Assembly (NCBI GenBank): GCA_903837135.1
Contig: CAILTK010000027.1
Span: forward strand, 124,001-188,000
Origin: an uncultured Caulobacterales bacterium
Lineage (GTDB): Bacteria; Pseudomonadota; Alphaproteobacteria; Caulobacterales; Caulobacteraceae
Length of the DNA stretch: 64,000 bases
Direction: 5' to 3'
Each line of letters begins with the position of its first letter. Within the stretch, counting starts at the first letter, position 1. Shown piece after piece: positions 26,803-36,534 of this stretch. The notes below the pieces were generated by a model, which was not told the DNA's origin, searched no databases, and saw nothing but the letters and a program-made list of their open reading frames with translations. Position numbers and translations under genes: made by a program.

Positions 26803-26832
26803 AAAAAGGCCGCGGCGAGCGCCGCGGCCTTT
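26803..26832. terminator. Bidirectional terminator AAAAAGGCCGCGGC-GAGC-GCCGCGGCCTTT
   Basis: Perfect 9-bp GC stem, 4-nt loop, A tract before and T tract after; between convergent chrA and the porin. Confidence 0.88.
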
Positions 26833-26857
26833 CCCTTCACTCGGACCGTTCGGTCGA

Positions 26858-28579
26858 TCAGAACGGATAGTAGCGGAAGCTGGCGAACACCATGTTCTCC
26901 GTGCCCTTCGGCGTGTAGCCGGTGACGGTCGCGTCGGCGAAGGCCTTCAGCTCGGTGTAGGAATACTGCAGGCCCCACTGCACCCGGCCGAAGTTGCCTT
27001 GGTAGACCTTGTGCCAGAAACCGGTGGTGATCTGGCTGATCTCCTTGTTCACCGGCGAGCAGGTTCCAGCCTCGGTGGCGCAACCCGAGTTGTTGGTTCC
27101 CGGCAGGACGCCCTGACCCACCACCAACGAGGGGACCGACGAGTAGTGGAACAGCTTGGAGGCTTCGCGCTCCTCGCCGCCGAACACATAGATGTCGAGC
27201 ACGGGCAGGGCGTGCCAGGTGCCGCCGGCCAGCCACATGAACTCCGGAACGCCGTGCAGCTTGCCGGTGGCGTCCGAGGTCGTGTCGGCGAGGCCGCCCG
27301 AGCCGTACCGCCCGATGCCCTGGCCGCCGAAGATCGAGACCTGAGCATCCAACAGCTTGGGAACGACCGACAAAGCGATGCTGCCGCCGCCGCCGCCGCC
27401 CCAGGTGTCCTGGTTGCTGTTGCCAGCGGCGAGGCCGAGCGTCGCCGCCTGGGTGCCGGCGGCCGGCGCGACCACGGTGCGGTCATAGAAGTTGCGCATC
27501 ACGCCGAAGGCTTCGGCGTGGAAGGTGTGATCGCCGAACAGCATGCCTTCATAGGCCACCTTGCCGATGAAGTCCGGGTACTTGTTCAGCGAATAGTTGG
27601 TGCCGCTGAAGAAGCCGTTGGTGGGAGCCTGGTTGTTGACCACCGTCACGCCAGACGCGGTCTTGATGGTTCCCAGCGTGGTCTGCGGATTTTCAGCCGA
27701 GACGGCCACCCACCAGGCCTTGTCGGGCGTGTGATAGGTGAGCCGCACCTGCGGCTGGCGGGCCCAGGCGAAGCCAGGGATGTACTGCGCGTCGATCTGC
27801 GGCGGGGTGACCTCGTTGCGCGGGGTGATGCCCTTGGAGTTCATCGTCAGCAGCGACCAGTTCTGGCCGGCCAGCAGGCTCAGACCGTACTGGTCGAGAT
27901 CGAGCTGGGCATACAGGTTCCGGATGCGCGGATTGTAGCTGTCCGACTGGTTGGAGTTGGCGGTCTGGGCGCCGCCCTGGAAGTCGAATTCGCCGTAGAA
28001 GTAAGCGCGGGTATCGGACGTGATATCGCCCTCCACCAGGGCCGAATAGCGCGACTGGCGCGCGGTGCCGCGGAACTCGTTCGTGGACGCCGCCGAGGCG
28101 TTGTACGGGATCTTCGAGAAGCTCGACGAGATGTCGGCGGTCTCGTCGCGCGAGCGGTAGATGCCGGCGGCTTCGGCGAAGCCGCCGAAGGTGATCGAGA
28201 CGCCCTTGTAATAGAGCTTGTCGGTCTTCGGCTTGGGCATCTCGCCGACGGTGGTCAGCACCTGCTGCGGCACCTCGTCAAGGCGCGCCTCGACCGACTG
28301 GCTGTCGGAGACCACCTGGGCGACCTGGCTTTGTTGCTGGGCGATCTGCGCCTGCAGGGCGGCCTGCGCTTGCGCCTGAGCTTCGACCGTGGCGCGCAGC
28401 TGCTGCACTTCCGAGCGCAGTTCGTTGACTTCGGGCGCCACCGCCGCGACGGCGACCGCCGCCTCGCCATGGGTCGCCTTCTTGTGGTGAACCGGCTTCG
28501 CGGAGGCCGCGCCGCCAGTCACTACCGTGAGCATGGTGGCGAGCGCCGCTCCCTGCAGGAGCGCGTTCTTGGACGTCAT
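26858..28579 (-). CDS. Outer-membrane porin (DcaP-like)
   Basis: Signal peptide, N-terminal coiled-coil (LRSEVQQLRATVEAQAQAQAALQAQIAQQQ), then beta-barrel FGGFAEAAGIYRSRDETADISSSFSKIP; C-terminal aromatic SFRYYPF. Confidence 0.8.
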   Translation of the reverse strand: MTSKNALLQGAALATMLTVVTGGAASAKPVHHKKATHGEAAVAVAAVAPEVNELRSEVQQLRATVEAQAQAQAALQAQIAQQQSQVAQVVSDSQSVEARLDEVPQQVLTTVGEMPKPKTDKLYYKGVSITFGGFAEAAGIYRSRDETADISSSFSKIPYNASAASTNEFRGTARQSRYSALVEGDITSDTRAYFYGEFDFQGGAQTANSNQSDSYNPRIRNLYAQLDLDQYGLSLLAGQNWSLLTMNSKGITPRNEVTPPQIDAQYIPGFAWARQPQVRLTYHTPDKAWWVAVSAENPQTTLGTIKTASGVTVVNNQAPTNGFFSGTNYSLNKYPDFIGKVAYEGMLFGDHTFHAEAFGVMRNFYDRTVVAPAAGTQAATLGLAAGNSNQDTWGGGGGGSIALSVVPKLLDAQVSIFGGQGIGRYGSGGLADTTSDATGKLHGVPEFMWLAGGTWHALPVLDIYVFGGEEREASKLFHYSSVPSLVVGQGVLPGTNNSGCATEAGTCSPVNKEISQITTGFWHKVYQGNFGRVQWGLQYSYTELKAFADATVTGYTPKGTENMVFASFRYYPF

Positions 28580-28763
28580 GACTGGATCCTTTAGAGAATT
28601 ACCCCGGGTCGCCTGTTGGCGCCTGACCTAGCGGCTACGGTCTCAGCGCGATGATTTCGTGCTGATTGCATGAAAGTTCGATGACAGCCGGAGCGGTTGT
28701 GGCGCCCGAGCCACAGGGCCGGCGAGCGCCCAAACATCGGGCGCGAGGCCGCCGATCCGCCAG

Positions 28764-28801
28764 CTTTCGCGCGGCGAAAGGAAAATGAAGCGGTTTTCAT
28801 T
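28764..28801. promoter_or_regulatory. Two adjacent inverted repeats in the porin/RND divergent intergenic region
   Basis: CTTTCGC-GCG-GCGAAAG (28764-28780) and AATGAA-N6-TTCATT (28784-28801). Confidence 0.45.
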
Positions 28802-28883
28802 CGTCATCGGGCGGGTCGATTTCTAAGTACCGGGCTCTGCGCCGCACCGCACAACGGCGCCCCGCCCATGGGTGATCCTAGAT

Positions 28884-31800
28884 ATGCTGGCGCTTGTCCG
28901 CATCGCACTGTCGCGTCCGCTGACCTTTGTCGTCATGGCGGTGCTGATTCTGATCGTCGGCCCCCTGGCGGCGATGCGCATGCCCGTGGACATCCTGCCC
29001 GACATCAACATTCCGGTGGTGGCGGTGGTCTGGCAGTACCAGGGACTGCCCGCGCCCGACATGGCCGGACGGATCGTCTATTACTACGAACGGACCCTCA
29101 CCTCGACGGTCAACAATATCGAGCACATCGAGAGCCAATCGATGACCGGCGTCGGTGTGGTGAAGATCTATTTCCAGCCGGGCACCGACATCCGCACGGC
29201 CACCGCCCAGGTGACGTCGGTGTCGCAGACGGTGCTGAAGCAGATGCCGCCCGGCATCACGCCGCCGCAGATCCTGAACTACAGCGCCTCCACCGTGCCC
29301 ATTCTGCAGCTGGCCTATTCGAGTGCGACGCTCGGCGAACAGAAGATCTACGACACGGCTCAGAACTTCATCCGGCCAGCGCTGGCCACGGTGCCGGGCG
29401 CGGCGACTCCCTCGCCGTACGGCGGCCTGATCCGACAGATCCAGATCGATCTCGACCCGCAGGCGCTGCAGTCCAAGGGCCTGTCGGCGCAGGACGTGGG
29501 AACCGCCATCGCCGAGCAGAACCTGATCATTCCCGCCGGCACGGCCAAAATCGGCCAATTTGAATATGACGTGCGTCTCAACGACAGCCCCGAGGCGTTC
29601 GACGAACTGAACAACCTGCCGATCAAGACGGTGAACGGCGCCACCATCTACATACGCGACGTGGCGCATGTGCGGGACGGCGCGCCGCCGCAGACCAACG
29701 TGGTTCACGTGGACGGCCGGCGCTCGGTCCTGGCCATCATCCTGAAGAGCGGCTCGGCCTCGACCTTGTCGATCGTCGCCGGGGTGAAATCAATCCTGCC
29801 GCGGCTGGAGCAGACCTTGCCGCCATCGTTCAGGGTGTTGTTGCTCGGCGACCAGTCGATCTTCGTCAAGGCCGCCGTGTCGGGCGTGATCCGCGAGGGC
29901 GTGATCGCCGCCGCGCTGACGTCGTTGATGATCCTGCTCTTCCTGGGATCCTGGCGCTCCTCGCTGATCATCGCCGTGTCGATCCCGCTGGCGGTGCTGT
30001 GCTCGATCGCGGCCCTCTCGGCGCTCGGACAGACGCTGAACGTGATGACCCTGGGCGGGCTGTCGCTCGCCGTCGGCATATTGGTCGACGACGCCACGGT
30101 GACGATCGAGAACATCAACTACCACCTCGAGCTGGGCAAGCCGGTCCAGGCGGCGATCCTCGACGGCGGCCGACAGATCGTCACCGCCGCCTTCGTCTCC
30201 CTCCTGTGCATCTGCATCGTCTTCGTGCCGATGTTCTTCCTGCCGGGCGTCGCGGGCTTCCTGTTCATCCCGATGGCCGAGGCAGTGGTGTTCGCCATGA
30301 TCGCCTCCTTCGTCCTGTCGCGGACCCTGGTGCCGACCCTCGCCAACTATCTCTTGAGGGATCATCCCGGCGCGCACTCGGTGGAGGTGGCGGGGACCCA
30401 CGACGCCGATGCGGGCCACAAGCCTCCGTCCCACAATCCTCTCATTCGCTTCCAACACGGCTTCGAACAGCGGTTCGAGGCTTTCCGCCGCGGCTATCGC
30501 AGCCTGCTGGTGCTGGCGCTCGAGAACCGCGTCAGGTTCATCGTCGGATTCATGGTCGTGGTGCTGCTGTCGTTCGCCCTCACACCCTTCCTGGGCCGGA
30601 ACTTCTTCCCCGACATCGACGCCGGCCAGATCAACCTGCATGTCCGCGCGCCCACCGGGACGCGGCTGGAGCAGACGTCGGCCGAATTCGATCACGTCGA
30701 GCAGGCGATCCGCCAGGTGATCCCGGCTGGTCAGGTGGCCAGCATCGTCAACAACATCGGCCTGCCCTTCAGCGGCATCAACATCGCCTACAGCAATTCC
30801 GGCACGATCGGACCGCAGGACGGCGACATCCTGATTTCGCTGAAGGAAGGCCATGGTCCGACCGCCGCGTTCGTGAAGACGCTGCGCGCCCGGTTGCCCA
30901 GGCAGTTTCCGGGAACGACCTTCTCCTTCCTGCCCGCCGACATCATCAGCCAGATCCTCAACTTCGGCGCGCCCGCGCCGATCGACGTCCAGATCACCGG
31001 CCCCAACGGCGAAGCCAACCTCGCCTACACCAACGAAGTGATGGACAAGCTGCGACGGGTGTCCGGCCTCGTCGACGTCCGGCTCCAGCAGGCCAACAAC
31101 TATCCGGAACTCAGGGTCAACGTGGACCGCACCCGCGCCGAGCAGCTGGGTGTGACCGAGCGGGACGTCACCAACAGCCTCTCCACCACCCTGGCCGGGA
31201 GCGCCCAGACGGCGCCGGCCTACTGGCTGAACCCCAAGAACGGGGTCTCCTATCCGATCGTGGCCCAGACTCCGCAGTACAAGGTCGACACCCTGTCCGA
31301 CCTCGACAATGTGCCGATCACCTCGAACCGCGGGGGATCGCAGATCCTCGGCGCCGTGGCCGACGTGCAGCGCGACAACACGCCGGCGGTGATCAGCCAC
31401 TACGCCATCGCTCCCGCCTACGACGTCTACGCCACCATCCAGGGGCGCGATCTCGGCGCCGTCGCCGCCGACATCGAGCAGATCCTGAAGAGCACGCACA
31501 AGGACCTGCCCAAAGGCGCGCTCGTCACCCTTCGGGGCCAGGTGCAGACCATGAACCAGGCCTTCTCGGGCCTGCTGTTCGGCCTCGCCGGGGCCGTGGT
31601 GCTGATCTATCTGATCGTGGTGGTGAACTTCCAATCCTGGCTCGATCCCTTCGTGATCATCACCGCCCTGCCCGCCGCGCTCGCCGGCATCGTCTGGATG
31701 CTGTTCGCCACCGGGACGCCCCTGTCGGTGCCGGCCCTGACCGGGGCGATCATGTGCATGGGGGTGGCCACGGCCAACTCCATCCTGGTGGTCAGTTTCT

Positions 31801-32123
31801 GCCGCGAACAGCTCGAGATCACCGGCGACGCCACCCTGGCCGCCATCGAGGCGGGCTTCACGCGCTTCCGCCCGGTGCTGATGACGGCCCTGGCGATGAT
31901 CATCGGCATGGCCCCCATGGCGCTGGCGCTGGGCGAGGGCGGCGAGCAGAACGCGCCGCTCGGGCGCGCCGTGATCGGCGGGCTGATCTTCGCCACCATC
32001 GCCACCCTGATGTTCGTCCCGGTCGTCTTCAGCCTCGTCCACGGCAGAACGCGGACCGCCCCGGACGCCACCGGGCGCGCCGCCGCTGCGCCCCTGCCGG
32101 AAGATCCTGTCCATGCCCACTGA
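28884..32123 (+). CDS. Efflux RND transporter permease subunit (AcrB superfamily)
   Basis: DILPDINIPVVAVVWQYQGLPAPDMAGRIV, LGGLSLAVGILVDDATVTIENI. Confidence 0.92.
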   Translation: MLALVRIALSRPLTFVVMAVLILIVGPLAAMRMPVDILPDINIPVVAVVWQYQGLPAPDMAGRIVYYYERTLTSTVNNIEHIESQSMTGVGVVKIYFQPGTDIRTATAQVTSVSQTVLKQMPPGITPPQILNYSASTVPILQLAYSSATLGEQKIYDTAQNFIRPALATVPGAATPSPYGGLIRQIQIDLDPQALQSKGLSAQDVGTAIAEQNLIIPAGTAKIGQFEYDVRLNDSPEAFDELNNLPIKTVNGATIYIRDVAHVRDGAPPQTNVVHVDGRRSVLAIILKSGSASTLSIVAGVKSILPRLEQTLPPSFRVLLLGDQSIFVKAAVSGVIREGVIAAALTSLMILLFLGSWRSSLIIAVSIPLAVLCSIAALSALGQTLNVMTLGGLSLAVGILVDDATVTIENINYHLELGKPVQAAILDGGRQIVTAAFVSLLCICIVFVPMFFLPGVAGFLFIPMAEAVVFAMIASFVLSRTLVPTLANYLLRDHPGAHSVEVAGTHDADAGHKPPSHNPLIRFQHGFEQRFEAFRRGYRSLLVLALENRVRFIVGFMVVVLLSFALTPFLGRNFFPDIDAGQINLHVRAPTGTRLEQTSAEFDHVEQAIRQVIPAGQVASIVNNIGLPFSGINIAYSNSGTIGPQDGDILISLKEGHGPTAAFVKTLRARLPRQFPGTTFSFLPADIISQILNFGAPAPIDVQITGPNGEANLAYTNEVMDKLRRVSGLVDVRLQQANNYPELRVNVDRTRAEQLGVTERDVTNSLSTTLAGSAQTAPAYWLNPKNGVSYPIVAQTPQYKVDTLSDLDNVPITSNRGGSQILGAVADVQRDNTPAVISHYAIAPAYDVYATIQGRDLGAVAADIEQILKSTHKDLPKGALVTLRGQVQTMNQAFSGLLFGLAGAVVLIYLIVVVNFQSWLDPFVIITALPAALAGIVWMLFATGTPLSVPALTGAIMCMGVATANSILVVSFCREQLEITGDATLAAIEAGFTRFRPVLMTALAMIIGMAPMALALGEGGEQNAPLGRAVIGGLIFATIATLMFVPVVFSLVHGRTRTAPDATGRAAAAPLPEDPVHAH

Positions 32124-33324
32124 TTTGCGATCCCCGGCGAAGCCGGCCTCCAGGCGCGGTCTGACGATCGCCGGCGCGGCGGCGGCCTGCGTGGCCGTGG
32201 TCGTCGTGGTCAGCGGCATCGCCGGCCGCATGCACCAATCCTCCGAGGTCAGGTCCGCCACATCGACCCAGTCGATCCCGACGGTCAGCGTTGTGTCGCC
32301 TACGGCCGGCGCCGGGGCGCGCAAGCTCGTTCTGCCTGGAACCCTGCAGGCCTTCTTCAATGCGCCGATCTATTCGCGCGTCCCGGGCTATGTGCACGGC
32401 TGGTATGTGGACATCGGCGCGCGGGTGAAGAGCGGGCAGGTCCTCGCCACCATCGATACACCTGAACTCGATCAGCAGATCGCCCAGGCCAAGGCCGACT
32501 ATTTCTCTACCCAGGCCAATATGAAGCTCGCCGCCACCACCGCCGCGCGCTGGACCCGGCTGCTCACCCAGGACGCGGTCTCCAAACAGGAGACCGACGA
32601 GAAGGCCGGCGACCTCGCCGCCAAGACCGCCCAGGTGGCGGCGGCCAAGGCCAACCTCGAGCGCCTGCTGACGCTGAAGGACTTCGCGCGGATCGTCGCC
32701 CCGTTCGATGGGGTGGTCACCGCCCGCAAGACCGACATCGGCGCCCTGGTCAACGCCGGCGCCGGCGCCTCGCCCAACTCTGAACTGTTCGACGTCGCCA
32801 AGACTGACCGGCTGCGCCTCTACGTGCGCGTCCCGCAGGTCAATTCCGCTGACATCCGCCGGGACGTCAGGGTCAGCCTGACCGTGCCCGAACTGCCCGG
32901 ACGCACCTTCCCGGCCGTCCTCGACACCACCGCCGGGGCCATCAGCGACGGTTCCGGGACCCTGCTCACCGAGCTGATGGTGGCCAATTCCGGGGATACG
33001 CTCAAGCCGGGCTCCTACGCCCAGGTCAGCTTCGACATCCCGAGCGTTGCAGGGGCCGCCGGCGGAGGCGTTCAGGCGCTGCAGCTTCCGTCGAGCGCGC
33101 TGCTGTTTCGCGGCCAGGGCATGGAGGCGGCGGTAGTGGACGCCAGCGATCACGTGCGCCTCAAGCACGTCGGGACCGGGCGCAACCTCGGCCAGACCAT
33201 GGAGATCACCTCGGGCCTGGAGCCCGGCGACCGGGTGATCGACAATCCCCCGGACTCCATCGCCGAGGGCCAGCTGGTGCGCGTGGTGGCGCCGGCCGCG
33301 GGCTCCGGTCGCGAAGGCCGGTAG
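32113..33324 (+). CDS. Efflux RND transporter periplasmic adaptor subunit
   Basis: VPGYVHGWYVDIGARVKSGQVLATIDTPELDQQIAQAKADY, IVAPFDGVVTARKTDIGALV. Confidence 0.92.
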   Translation: MPTDLRSPAKPASRRGLTIAGAAAACVAVVVVVSGIAGRMHQSSEVRSATSTQSIPTVSVVSPTAGAGARKLVLPGTLQAFFNAPIYSRVPGYVHGWYVDIGARVKSGQVLATIDTPELDQQIAQAKADYFSTQANMKLAATTAARWTRLLTQDAVSKQETDEKAGDLAAKTAQVAAAKANLERLLTLKDFARIVAPFDGVVTARKTDIGALVNAGAGASPNSELFDVAKTDRLRLYVRVPQVNSADIRRDVRVSLTVPELPGRTFPAVLDTTAGAISDGSGTLLTELMVANSGDTLKPGSYAQVSFDIPSVAGAAGGGVQALQLPSSALLFRGQGMEAAVVDASDHVRLKHVGTGRNLGQTMEITSGLEPGDRVIDNPPDSIAEGQLVRVVAPAAGSGREGR

Positions 33325-33329
33325 ACGCC

Positions 33330-34826
33330 ATGCCGCAGCTCAACAGCACCCCCTGGCGCGGTCTGATGGCCACGCTCGGCCTCCTGGCGCTGGCGGGATG
33401 CAATTTCGCGCCGCCCTATGTGACGCCGCAGAGCAGCGCGCCCGCGGCCTTCAAGGAGACGCCCGGCTGGGCGCCGGCGACTCCGGGAGACGATCGTCCG
33501 CGCGGGGCCTGGTGGACCCTGTTCGGGGACCAGACCCTCGACACGCTCGAAGCGCAGGCGCCGATCGCCAACCCCACCCTGCAGGCGGCGCTGGCGACCT
33601 ACGATCAGGCCAGGGCCTTCGCCGCCGAGGCGGGCTCCTATCTTGTTCCCACCGTCGGACTGAACGACTCCAACACCTACAATCGCCAGTCCGCCGAGCG
33701 CCCGCTTCGCGGCGCGGGCCAGCCCAACGAGTACGCGGTCAATACCGTCGGCCCGGTGGTGAGCTATGAATTCGACTTCTGGGGCCGGGTGCGCAATCTG
33801 GCCGCCGCCGGCGGCGCGCAGGCGCAGGCGTCCGCGGCCGATCTCGCCACCGCGCAGCTCAGCCTGCAGGTCCAGCTCGCGGACTTCTACCTGTCGCTCC
33901 GCGGGCTCGACGCTCAGAACCAGCTTCTTCAGAACACCGTCGCCGCCTACCAGCGCGCCCTCGACCTGACCAAGGCCCGGCACACGGGCGGGGTGGCCTC
34001 CGGTCTCGACGTCGACCGCGCCCAGGCCCAGCTTTCAAGCGCCAAGGCCCAGATCTCCGATGTCCTGGCCCAGCGCGCCCTTTACGAACACGCCATCGCC
34101 AGCTTTGTCGGCCAGCCGGCCTCCAGCTTTTCGATCGCGCCGGCGACGGGGCAGAGGATCGTCCCTGACGCGCCCACCGGCGTGCCCTCCGCCCTGCTGC
34201 AACGGCGGCCCGACATCGCCGCGGCCGAGCGGCGCGCCTTCGCCGCCAATCGCCAGATCGGGGTCGCGCGGGCCGCCTATTTTCCGACCATCAGCCTGGA
34301 CGCCCTCGGCGGGTGGCAGAACACCGGCGGAAACAACCTCTTGACCGCGCCCAACACCTTCTGGACCCTGGGGCCGCAGCTCGCCTTCAGCCTGTTCGAC
34401 GGCGGCCTGCGCAAGGCTCAGGTGGCGGCCTCGCGGGCCGCCTTCACCCTCGCCAGCGCGAACTACCGCGCCACGGTGCTGACGGCCTTCCAGCAGGTGG
34501 AGGATCAGCTGGCGCTGACGAAGCACTACGGGAACGAAGAAACCGACGAGCGCGACGCGGTGACGGCGGCGCAGGCCACCACCCATCTGTCGCTGATCCG
34601 CTATCGCGAGGGGGCGACCAACTATCTCGACGTGGTCACCGCGCAGGCCGCGGAACTGCAGGCCGAACAGACCCTGCTGGCGCTGCAGACCCGGCGCCAG
34701 TTGGCCAGCGTCAACCTGGTCCGCGCCCTGGGCGGCGGCTGGGACCGGAGCGACCTGCCGTCCCTGGGGCGGGCGTCGGCGCCCGTGGCGAACCTCGGGT
34801 CGGACCTGGCGGGTCACACACACTGA
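33330..34826 (+). CDS. Efflux transporter outer membrane lipoprotein (NodT family)
   Basis: LALAGCNFAPPYVTP lipobox; LLQRRPDIAAAERRAFAANRQIGVARAAYFP. Confidence 0.92.
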   Translation: MPQLNSTPWRGLMATLGLLALAGCNFAPPYVTPQSSAPAAFKETPGWAPATPGDDRPRGAWWTLFGDQTLDTLEAQAPIANPTLQAALATYDQARAFAAEAGSYLVPTVGLNDSNTYNRQSAERPLRGAGQPNEYAVNTVGPVVSYEFDFWGRVRNLAAAGGAQAQASAADLATAQLSLQVQLADFYLSLRGLDAQNQLLQNTVAAYQRALDLTKARHTGGVASGLDVDRAQAQLSSAKAQISDVLAQRALYEHAIASFVGQPASSFSIAPATGQRIVPDAPTGVPSALLQRRPDIAAAERRAFAANRQIGVARAAYFPTISLDALGGWQNTGGNNLLTAPNTFWTLGPQLAFSLFDGGLRKAQVAASRAAFTLASANYRATVLTAFQQVEDQLALTKHYGNEETDERDAVTAAQATTHLSLIRYREGATNYLDVVTAQAAELQAEQTLLALQTRRQLASVNLVRALGGGWDRSDLPSLGRASAPVANLGSDLAGHTH

Positions 34827-34832
34827 TAGGCT

Positions 34833-35387
34833 TTACGCGTTCGCCCCCAAGCTCGGCGGCGCATCGGACCAGCAGGGGCCCAAACCGTCGAGCACCGAGC
34901 GCACAAGGACCTTCACAGGGACGTCCCTGCCATTGGCGAGCCGGATGGCGCGCGGGCGTCCGGCCGACGCGCCGGCGACCTGAAGATGGTAGACGACGCC
35001 GGCGTCGGACGGCTCGTCGAGGCTAAGGATCGGCGTCTGCGCGGGCTGGTCCAGGTCGGTCAGCGTCGCCAGGGTTTCGACCAGCTGGTAGCAGGCCCGG
35101 CTGTCGGTCCATTGAACGGTGTCCGCGGCGCCCGCCTTCACGACGCGCTTGCGCGCCACCCAGACCCGCTCGCTCTTCTCGTTGATCCAGGTGGTCTCCG
35201 GTCGCGCGCCGGCGGTATTGGCGATCAGCACCGAGGCGATCTCCACCTCCGTCCTGTCGGTCCCACCGGCGGAGGCCACGCTGAACACGCCCCAGGGCGC
35301 TGCAGGCAAGGCGGTAGAGGGCTCCGCCGCCGACGCGGCGGCGCACAGGGCGGCGGCAAGCAGGATCGAAAAGAATGTGGCGCGCAT
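34833..35387 (-). CDS. Hypothetical secreted protein
   Basis: Signal peptide MRATFFSILLAAALCAAASAAEPS; no family recognised. Confidence 0.6.
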   Translation of the reverse strand: MRATFFSILLAAALCAAASAAEPSTALPAAPWGVFSVASAGGTDRTEVEIASVLIANTAGARPETTWINEKSERVWVARKRVVKAGAADTVQWTDSRACYQLVETLATLTDLDQPAQTPILSLDEPSDAGVVYHLQVAGASAGRPRAIRLANGRDVPVKVLVRSVLDGLGPCWSDAPPSLGANA

Positions 35388-35582
35388 GGGTGTCCCGCAG
35401 GCCGGGCCTGGCGCCGTAGAGAGCACGGCGGCGGCGCGGAGAATCCTGATCCATTCTGGTTGAGGCGCCCTAGCTTACCCGCGCTACCGCCGCCGATCCA
35501 AGCCGGATGACGCCCGGCGCGACATGTCCGTCACCCTCTACTCCGTTCAGGGCTCGACTTATGGTCGGACGTCCATATAATG

Positions 35583-35613
35583 GTCAATAATGACTAGTTG
35601 ATCTATCCTATAG
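35583..35613. promoter_or_regulatory. Putative operator copy 1 upstream of the SDR-P450 operon (GTCAATAATGACTAGTTGATCTATCCTATAG)
   Basis: 22/31 identical by eye to 40521-40551, including GTCAA, ACTAGT, ATCT and TCCTATA with the same spacing. Confidence 0.5.
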
Positions 35614-35623
35614 AGGGCGGAGA

Positions 35624-36505
35624 ATGGACATCGAAGGCGAGACCGCGTTCATCACGGGGGGCGCAAGCGGTATCGGTCTCGCCCTGGCGCGGCGCTGCGC
35701 CGCTCTCGGCGCCACGGTTCTCCTCGCGGATATCGAGGAGGCGGCGCTCGATCGCGCCGCCGCCGACCTCCGTCGCGCCGGGGCGACGGTGAAGACCTAT
35801 CGTCTCGATGTCTCGGACCGGAAAAACTACGAAGACGTCGCGACGAGGGTCCTCGACGCGTTCGGGCCTCCCCACCTGCTGTTCAACAATGCGGGGGTCG
35901 CCTGGAAAGGGCCGGCCTCGCAGGCCCTGCCGGACGATTGGGAATGGATCGTCAAGGTGAACGTCCTGGGTCTGGGCTATGGCGTCGCGCTGTTCGTCCC
36001 AAAGATGATCCAGGCCGGGCGCGGCGGTTATGTGGTGAACACCGGATCGATCACCGGCCTCATCACAGCCGTCGGCGCCGCCGCCGTCTACGGCATGACC
36101 AAGCACGCTGTGGTGGCGATCTCGGAGGCCCTGGCTCATGAACTTCGGCCCCATGGTCTTCATGTGGCGGTGGTCTGCCCGGGGCAGGTCGCGACCAACA
36201 TCGGCAATGCGGACCGGAACCTGATCAGCGGCGTCTCCCGTGAGGGCCTGAGCTCGGCGCTCCCGGGCGAGCGCGAATTCACCAACCAGAGCATCGCTCA
36301 GGGGCTGTCTCCGGACGATGTGGCGGCCCGCGTGTTCGAGGCGCTCGAACAGAAGCGGACCTATGTGGTGACCCATCCGGAATACAAGGATGAGGTGATC
36401 CTGCGTCATCGGCAGATCGAGAACGCGATCACGGGCCGCCCGGAGACCGACGTTCAGCTGCTCGCCATGGCGAAGGCGATGTTCGCGCTTTCGCCGCTCA
36501 CCTGA
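35624..36505 (+). CDS. SDR family NAD(P)-dependent oxidoreductase
   Basis: TGGASGIGLALA, NNAGVAW, YGMTKHAV (YxxxK). Confidence 0.93.
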   Translation: MDIEGETAFITGGASGIGLALARRCAALGATVLLADIEEAALDRAAADLRRAGATVKTYRLDVSDRKNYEDVATRVLDAFGPPHLLFNNAGVAWKGPASQALPDDWEWIVKVNVLGLGYGVALFVPKMIQAGRGGYVVNTGSITGLITAVGAAAVYGMTKHAVVAISEALAHELRPHGLHVAVVCPGQVATNIGNADRNLISGVSREGLSSALPGEREFTNQSIAQGLSPDDVAARVFEALEQKRTYVVTHPEYKDEVILRHRQIENAITGRPETDVQLLAMAKAMFALSPLT

Positions 36506-36534
36506 ACCAACCGAAGGCGCCAGGAGATTTTTCC

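Noticed and set aside
29790-32360. 856-aa minus-strand ORF opposite the second RND permease
   Set aside because: Same GC3 antisense artefact; His/Asp/Gly/Arg-rich with no recognisable domain.
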